Shown here one piece after another: positions 59,995-64,000 of a stretch of DNA of 64,000 bases (the first letter of the stretch is position 1; the number at the start of each line of letters is the position of its first letter). The DNA comes from Achromobacter spanius (GTDB lineage: Bacteria; Pseudomonadota; Gammaproteobacteria; Burkholderiales; Burkholderiaceae_B), in NCBI RefSeq assembly GCF_003994415.1, contig NZ_CP034689.1:5766001-5830000 (forward strand), read 5' to 3'. A program made the position numbers and the translations under genes. The notes beneath the pieces are model-generated. The model did not search any database and was not told the origin of the DNA. It worked only from the letters and a program-made list of their open reading frames with translations.

Positions 59995-60735
59995 TCAGGC
60001 CCCCAGCACTTCGCTTTTGATCTGCGGGTTGTTCAGGACTTCGTCCGGCGTGCCATCGGCCGCCACCTTGCCCGCGATCCAGGCGGCCACGCGCGTGGCG
60101 TAACGCGACACGATGTCCACGTCGTGCTCCACGAACCAGCTGGTCACGCGGCGTTCGTCCAGCGCATGCATCACGGTTTCCATCAAGGCGAATTTGTCTT
60201 CGGACGCCACGCCGCTGGTGGGCTCGTCCATGATCAACAGCTTGGGGCGCAGCGCCAGCGCCATGGCCACATCCAGCAGCTTGCGCTTGCCTTCGGGCAG
60301 TTCAATGGACGCTTCGTCGGCTTCGGGCAAGAGGCCCACCAGGTCCAGCGTGGCGTCCACTTCCTTGTCGTCGATGGTGCTTTCCAAAGAGCGGAACCAG
60401 CTCAGTTCCTTGTTGCGGCGCGCAGCGGCAATCTGCACGCACTGGCGCACGCTGTGCTCGGTGAACAACTGCGGCAGCTGGAACGAACGGCCCAGCCCCA
60501 GGCGCACGATCTTGCGCGGGGCCATGGCCGTGACGTCGCGCCCGTCGAAGTACACCTTGCCTTTGGAGGGCGCCAGGTAGCCGGTGCAGATGTTGATGAA
60601 GGTGGTCTTGCCCGCGCCGTTCTGGCCAATGACGGCCAGGCGTTCGCCTTCATGCAATTCAAAGTTGATGTTGTCGGCCGCGATCACGCCGCCGAAGGAC
60701 AGATGCAGGTCGGTGGTTTGAATAAGAGGTTTCAT
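59995..60735 (-). CDS. livG: ABC transporter ATP-binding protein, LivG type
   Basis: A 246-residue ATPase. Walker A is GQNGAGKTT, Walker B LLIMDEPTSGVAS and the H-loop histidine is in FVEHDVDI. The ABC signature is degenerate, reading LPEGKRKLLDVA rather than LSGGQ, which is seen in some LivG relatives. ATG 60735 follows livM after two bases; an upstream frame to 60921 lies inside livM and is rejected. Confidence 0.9.
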   Translation of the reverse strand: MKPLIQTTDLHLSFGGVIAADNINFELHEGERLAVIGQNGAGKTTFINICTGYLAPSKGKVYFDGRDVTAMAPRKIVRLGLGRSFQLPQLFTEHSVRQCVQIAAARRNKELSWFRSLESTIDDKEVDATLDLVGLLPEADEASIELPEGKRKLLDVAMALALRPKLLIMDEPTSGVASEDKFALMETVMHALDERRVTSWFVEHDVDIVSRYATRVAAWIAGKVAADGTPDEVLNNPQIKSEVLGA

Positions 60736-60737
60736 TT

Positions 60738-61754
60738 TCAGTTCCTGGCCGGCGATTGCGTAGCGGCGGAAACACGCGCCTGCAAGGCGGCGTTGGCGCC
60801 GGCTCGGGCCCGAGCTTGGTCGCGTTTTTTCGTGGCGACGCGCTGCATGATCTGGCCGACAAAGCCGGTGGGGAACATGAAGATCACCAGGATCAGCGTC
60901 AGGCCCAGCAAGAACTGCCACAGACCAGGGAAGTACGCGGCCGACACCAGCTTCACGGTTTCAAAACCCACCGCCCCCAGGAACGCGCCGGCGGCATGCC
61001 CGGCCCCACCCAGAATCGTGATGAACACGAATTCGCCCGACCGCAGCCACGAGCCGATTTCCGGCGTAACCAGGCCCTGCATCAACGCCAGGATCGCACC
61101 TGAAAACCCCACCACCACGGCCGACAGCAGATAGCCCTTCCACATGATGAAGTAAGCGGAAAACCCCAGGTACTCAATGCGCGTTTCGTTCGTCTTGATG
61201 GCCGCCAGCGCCTGGCCGCTGCCCGACCGAAAATAACGCTGCACCCACCAGGCCAGCACCAGCGATACGACCAGCGTCAGCACCAGCAAGGCGCGTTCGA
61301 ATGCATCGCGCTCCATCAGCACGCCAGCGATGGCGGGCCGCACGATGCGCATGCCGTCCGAGCCGCCTGTCAGGGTGTAGAGCTTGCCCAGCAGCGCAAA
61401 CAACACCATGCTTAGCGCCAGGTTCAGCATGCCGAAGAAGATGCCGCGATACCGCACCACGAAGAGGCCGATCACAATGGCGGCCAGGAAGCTGGCCACG
61501 ATACCGGCCAGTATCAGCACCAGCGCATCGGCGCCCGGCATGGCGCGCGCCAGAAAGGCCACCGTGTAGGCCGAGATGCAGGAATACATGGCGTGGCCGA
61601 ACGAGATCTGGCCGGCGCGGGCCATCACCGACACGCCTAAAGCGGCAATGGCGTAGGTCAGGCCGATGACGATCGGCGTGATGGTCCACGAATAGGTATA
61701 GCCAAGCAATAGCGTGGCCAGCGCGGCCACGAGGCTGAGTACGACGACTTTCAT
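60738..61754 (-). CDS. livM: ABC transporter permease, LivM type
   Basis: A 338-residue membrane permease with about nine helices and the LivM motif ARAGQISFGHAMYSCISAY. The coupling region has TILGGAGHAAGAFLGAVGFE. The C-terminal 30 residues are a polar Arg/Ala-rich tail. The start overlaps the livH stop as TGATG. Confidence 0.92.
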   Translation of the reverse strand: MKVVVLSLVAALATLLLGYTYSWTITPIVIGLTYAIAALGVSVMARAGQISFGHAMYSCISAYTVAFLARAMPGADALVLILAGIVASFLAAIVIGLFVVRYRGIFFGMLNLALSMVLFALLGKLYTLTGGSDGMRIVRPAIAGVLMERDAFERALLVLTLVVSLVLAWWVQRYFRSGSGQALAAIKTNETRIEYLGFSAYFIMWKGYLLSAVVVGFSGAILALMQGLVTPEIGSWLRSGEFVFITILGGAGHAAGAFLGAVGFETVKLVSAAYFPGLWQFLLGLTLILVIFMFPTGFVGQIMQRVATKKRDQARARAGANAALQARVSAATQSPARN

Positions 61755-62659
61755 CAGATCCTCCGGGCTTGGGCGACGGTGAACAAGCCATGCGGCCGGA
61801 TGATCAGCACCAGCACCATGATGATGTACGGCACCGCCACTTCAAGTTCAGGCGCGGCGTAGACGGCAATGGAGCGCATGACGCCAATCAGCAATGCGGC
61901 AATCAGCGCGCCGGTAATCTGCCCCAGGCCCGCCGTGGCGACGACAGCGAACGACAGCACGGTCATGTCGGTGCCCGCGCCCGGCACCAGCGACGTGGTG
62001 GGCGCGGCCATCGCGCCGCCCAGCGCGCCCAGAATGGTCGCGATCACGAAGGTGACGTAGCCGATCTTCTTGGCGTTGATGCCCAGCGACGTGGCCACTT
62101 CACGGTTGTGCGTGGTGGCCACCGTCTGCTTGCCCAGCTTGGTGTGGCGCAGGAAGAATTCCAGGCACACGTAGGCCAGCACGGCGGTCACCGGCACCAC
62201 CACCAGTTGGTAAGTGGTGTAGGTGATGTCACCGATTTCGATATTGCCCAGGCGGTTGACGACTTCGCTGGCGCTATAGGGCTGCGCGCCCCACAGCAGG
62301 CGCTGAATGTCTTCCAGCATCAGGAAGCCGCCAAAGGTGATCAGCAGCTTCAGAATGGGGTCGTAATTTTGCGCACGGCGGATCAGCACGAATTCCATGA
62401 TGCTGCCCAAGGCCAGGCCCACCGCGATGGCGGCCACGAACAAGGCGGCGAACAGCAGGAAGGGGGAATCGGTCTTGGGCGCCAGGAACATGACGAGGCT
62501 GGCCGCGGCATAGCCACCGAAGGCGTAGAAGGCGCCATGGGCGACATTCAAGATGCCCATCACGCCGAACACCAGGGTTAGTCCCATCGACACCAGGAAC
62601 AGCAGACTGGCGTACGCCACGCCATCCACCAAGGCGAGAGGCAGTAGATCCAAGGTCAA
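61754..62659 (-). CDS. livH: ABC transporter permease, LivH type
   Basis: A 301-residue permease with about eight helices and the LivH motif GLTLVFGVMGILNVAHGAFYA. The coupling region is AVVATAGLGQITGALIAALLIG. The start is TTG at 62659: GGGAGAAG lies about seven bases upstream and no nearby ATG or GTG fits. It is the first gene of the eight-gene operon, with a promoter about 180 bases upstream. Confidence 0.9.
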   Translation of the reverse strand: MTLDLLPLALVDGVAYASLLFLVSMGLTLVFGVMGILNVAHGAFYAFGGYAAASLVMFLAPKTDSPFLLFAALFVAAIAVGLALGSIMEFVLIRRAQNYDPILKLLITFGGFLMLEDIQRLLWGAQPYSASEVVNRLGNIEIGDITYTTYQLVVVPVTAVLAYVCLEFFLRHTKLGKQTVATTHNREVATSLGINAKKIGYVTFVIATILGALGGAMAAPTTSLVPGAGTDMTVLSFAVVATAGLGQITGALIAALLIGVMRSIAVYAAPELEVAVPYIIMVLVLIIRPHGLFTVAQARRI

Positions 62660-62835
62660 GCGTCTTCTCCCAATCCGCTAAGCACCTGCCGCGCGGGCGA
62701 TGCGTTGCCTTGGCAACGTGCGTCCCCAGCACGGTGGTACGGGCATGTCGCCCGGGACGCGCATGGCGCGCCCTTGTCTCGTTATGGACCTTGCCGTGCC
62801 TGTTTCCGATGCAATACGGATCAGGCCGGAAGGCG

Positions 62836-62864
62836 TTTATATGGACGGGTGTGATGGCTGGCAA
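62836..62864 (-). promoter_or_regulatory. Promoter of the liv-ALDH-SDR-ADH operon
   Basis: On the minus strand TTGCCA (62859-62864) and TATAAA (62836-62841) are 17 bases apart, close to the sigma-70 consensus. The message would have a leader of about 170 bases. Within it a palindrome CGTTGCC-tt-GGCAACG (62703-62718) may bind a regulator or fold as a hairpin. Confidence 0.6.
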
Positions 62865-62925
62865 TGCCCGCTTTTCGTACTCGTCCGATGTGGAAAAGAA
62901 GTATAGGGATGCGCGTTTTCAGCGC

Positions 62926-63588
62926 CTATTTATCTTTGTGCAAGCCGGGTTTCACAAGCGATAGAGTGGCCGTTGAAGGCGTGCTTATCGTCTGCGGGTT
63001 TACCTGGATCGCTGCCAAAGGCGCCCGCGTCTGGTAATTGGGGATGATGCGCAGATGCGGCTCGTCGGGCAATTGCACATAACGGCCTAGGCCATCCGGC
63101 GTAAGCGCCCCCACGTCCATACGGGCCAGCGCGGCGCCGTTGGCGTCGTCGATGGCGATACGCAGCGCGGGTGGGTTCAATCCATAGGATTCGTCCGCAT
63201 GCGGGTTCAGGATGCGGTCGCTGCGCGCGTGCGAGAACAAGTTCAGAAAGTCGGCAGCGTCGAAGTTGGCGGCGGCGGGCGTCGCTACCCAGCCTTGCGC
63301 GCCGCGTTGCAGCGTCAACGTCTGCTTTGATGCCTGCGCGGATGCGGGGATCTCCAAGGTGATGCGGGCCGCTTGCTCCGCGTTCCAGGCATACAGGCGC
63401 GCGGGCTTGCCGGTATCGTCGTGCAGATGCGTGTGGCCGCCATGCATGGCGGGCGACTCCCCGGCTTCATGCCACTGCCACGCCGACAGCGCCACCCCAG
63501 CCGCCAGCAGCATTGGCCACGCAAGGCGAAGGCAATGCCGACGGCGAAGGCCACCGCCTATGCTCGCCGCGTTCATCGCCCCGTTCAT
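62926..63588 (-). CDS. DUF4340-like protein of a Gld-type ABC system
   Basis: A 220-residue protein with one N-terminal membrane helix (LAWPMLLAAGVALSAW) and a periplasmic beta-rich domain (FDAADFLNLFSHARSDRIL, GRYVQLPDEPHLRIIP) resembling DUF4340. ATG 63588 has GGAGG at five bases and overlaps the upstream gene's stop as ATGA; starts at 63603 or further are less likely. A His-rich patch GGHTHLHDD follows the membrane helix. It works with the neighbouring GldG-like protein; role unknown. Confidence 0.75.
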   Translation of the reverse strand: MNGAMNAASIGGGLRRRHCLRLAWPMLLAAGVALSAWQWHEAGESPAMHGGHTHLHDDTGKPARLYAWNAEQAARITLEIPASAQASKQTLTLQRGAQGWVATPAAANFDAADFLNLFSHARSDRILNPHADESYGLNPPALRIAIDDANGAALARMDVGALTPDGLGRYVQLPDEPHLRIIPNYQTRAPLAAIQVNPQTISTPSTATLSLVKPGLHKDK

Positions 63589-64000
63589 CGCCGCCTCCAC
63601 CACAGCAACAAGCCCGTCATCAACGCCAGCAGCGGCAAGACCACGGTGCTGGTCCAGAACACCGTACGCATCTGGCGGTTGGTAAGTTCGACGCGGCGGT
63701 TCTCATAATGGCGCGGGCGGATCGTCAGCAAGGCGTCTTCGCCAGCCAGCAGCGTGACCGCGCTGGTGAAGAGCGCGCCGTTGCCCAGGGTGGCGAAATG
63801 GCGGTTGGTCGCAAAGTCGCTATCGCCCGCCACCAGCAAGGTCGGCCGCGCCGATCCGTCCGCGCTGGCGGCTTGCGCGTTGCGCGTGGCCAGCGCCATC
63901 AGGGTGTAGCGCGACCCGGGCTGGCCCGGCAGATGCGCCTGCGCGGACGTCTGCGCCAAGGGCGTCACGGTCACGCCCGGGGGCAGGCTGTCGCCCGCGG
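63585..64000 (-). CDS. GldG-like ABC-system auxiliary protein, C-terminal part (cut by window edge)
   Basis: Only the last 138 or so residues are in the window; the frame is open to the right edge. A typical C-terminus is seen: TLLVAGDSDFATNRHF, a membrane-flanking NRQMRTVFWTST, one membrane helix and a short Trp-Arg tail. This matches the end of Gldg/ABC-type auxiliary proteins usually encoded beside DUF4340 genes and an ABC ATPase-permease pair. Its stop overlaps the DUF4340-like start. Confidence 0.72.
   Translation of the reverse strand, partial: AGDSLPPGVTVTPLAQTSAQAHLPGQPGSRYTLMALATRNAQAASADGSARPTLLVAGDSDFATNRHFATLGNGALFTSAVTLLAGEDALLTIRPRHYENRRVELTNRQMRTVFWTSTVVLPLLALMTGLLLWWRRR

Noticed and set aside
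1..64000. CRISPR arrays, IS elements, tRNA or rRNA genes
   Set aside because: No regularly spaced repeats, transposase-like proteins, CCA-ended cloverleaf candidates or rRNA-like conserved tracts were seen by eye; a computed scan was not possible.

Overview
The window is chromosomal DNA from a GC-rich betaproteobacterium, most likely Alcaligenaceae (Achromobacter/Bordetella type). The clues are gene content: a Bug-type solute receptor, a tcuRAB cluster, two branched-chain-amino-acid-type ABC transporters, CioAB-type oxidase, PHA genes and apbC-tamA-tamB-dcd synteny. The genus is inferred from gene content only. I saw no rRNA, tRNA, IS element, phage or CRISPR array.

Layout. 1-4.2 kb (minus): flavoprotein, PLP basic-amino-acid decarboxylase, small unknown protein. 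4.3-7.2 kb: GNAT acetyltransferase, membrane diguanylate cyclase, and a VOC-GNAT fusion. 7.2-14.5 kb (minus): apbC-tamA-tamB-dcd, a tight unit joining Fe-S carrier, outer-membrane assembly and nucleotide metabolism genes. 14.6-21.1 kb: small membrane protein, metG with terminator, trhO, two META-domain lipoproteins, an acyltransferase and an XRE regulator. 21.1-24.2 kb: two long intergenic stretches around an atypical response regulator; both carry minus-strand terminators with no annotated minus-strand gene. A potassium channel follows. 24.2-27.3 kb: EAL phosphodiesterase, phasin and phaB.

27.4-32.9 kb: livKHMGF-type operon with a clear promoter and operator; its binding-protein gene has a one-base frameshift. 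A GntR/FCD regulator converges on it. 33.3-37.3 kb: cioA-cioB plus a 54-residue DUF2474-like small subunit, then a MocR-type regulator. 37.4-42.4 kb (minus): WG-repeat protein and a GST-tcuR-tcuA-tcuB cluster for tricarballylate/citrate-type acids. 42.6-48 kb: periplasmic repeat protein, small lipoprotein, TlpA-like thioredoxin with CcdA, a 43-residue secreted peptide, and a two-component pair.

48-53.4 kb: iclR-mtnN diverges from a Bug receptor and a self-sufficient P450-reductase-ferredoxin fusion (CYP116 type). A TACGCA-t-TGCGTA palindrome lies inside the Bug promoter. This looks like a regulated uptake-and-oxidation unit of unknown substrate. 53.5-54.6 kb: lone DUF2235 hydrolase. 54.6-62.9 kb (minus): one operon livH-livM-livG-livF-ALDH-SDR-ADH-binding protein, with promoter and terminator visible, probably importing an alcohol/aldehyde-type compound and oxidising it to an acid. 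The window ends in a GldG/DUF4340-type pair, the first cut by the edge.

The best candidates for undescribed biology are the P450 unit, the ALDH/SDR/ADH transporter operon, and the orphan terminators with small ORFs at 21.5-23.0 kb.
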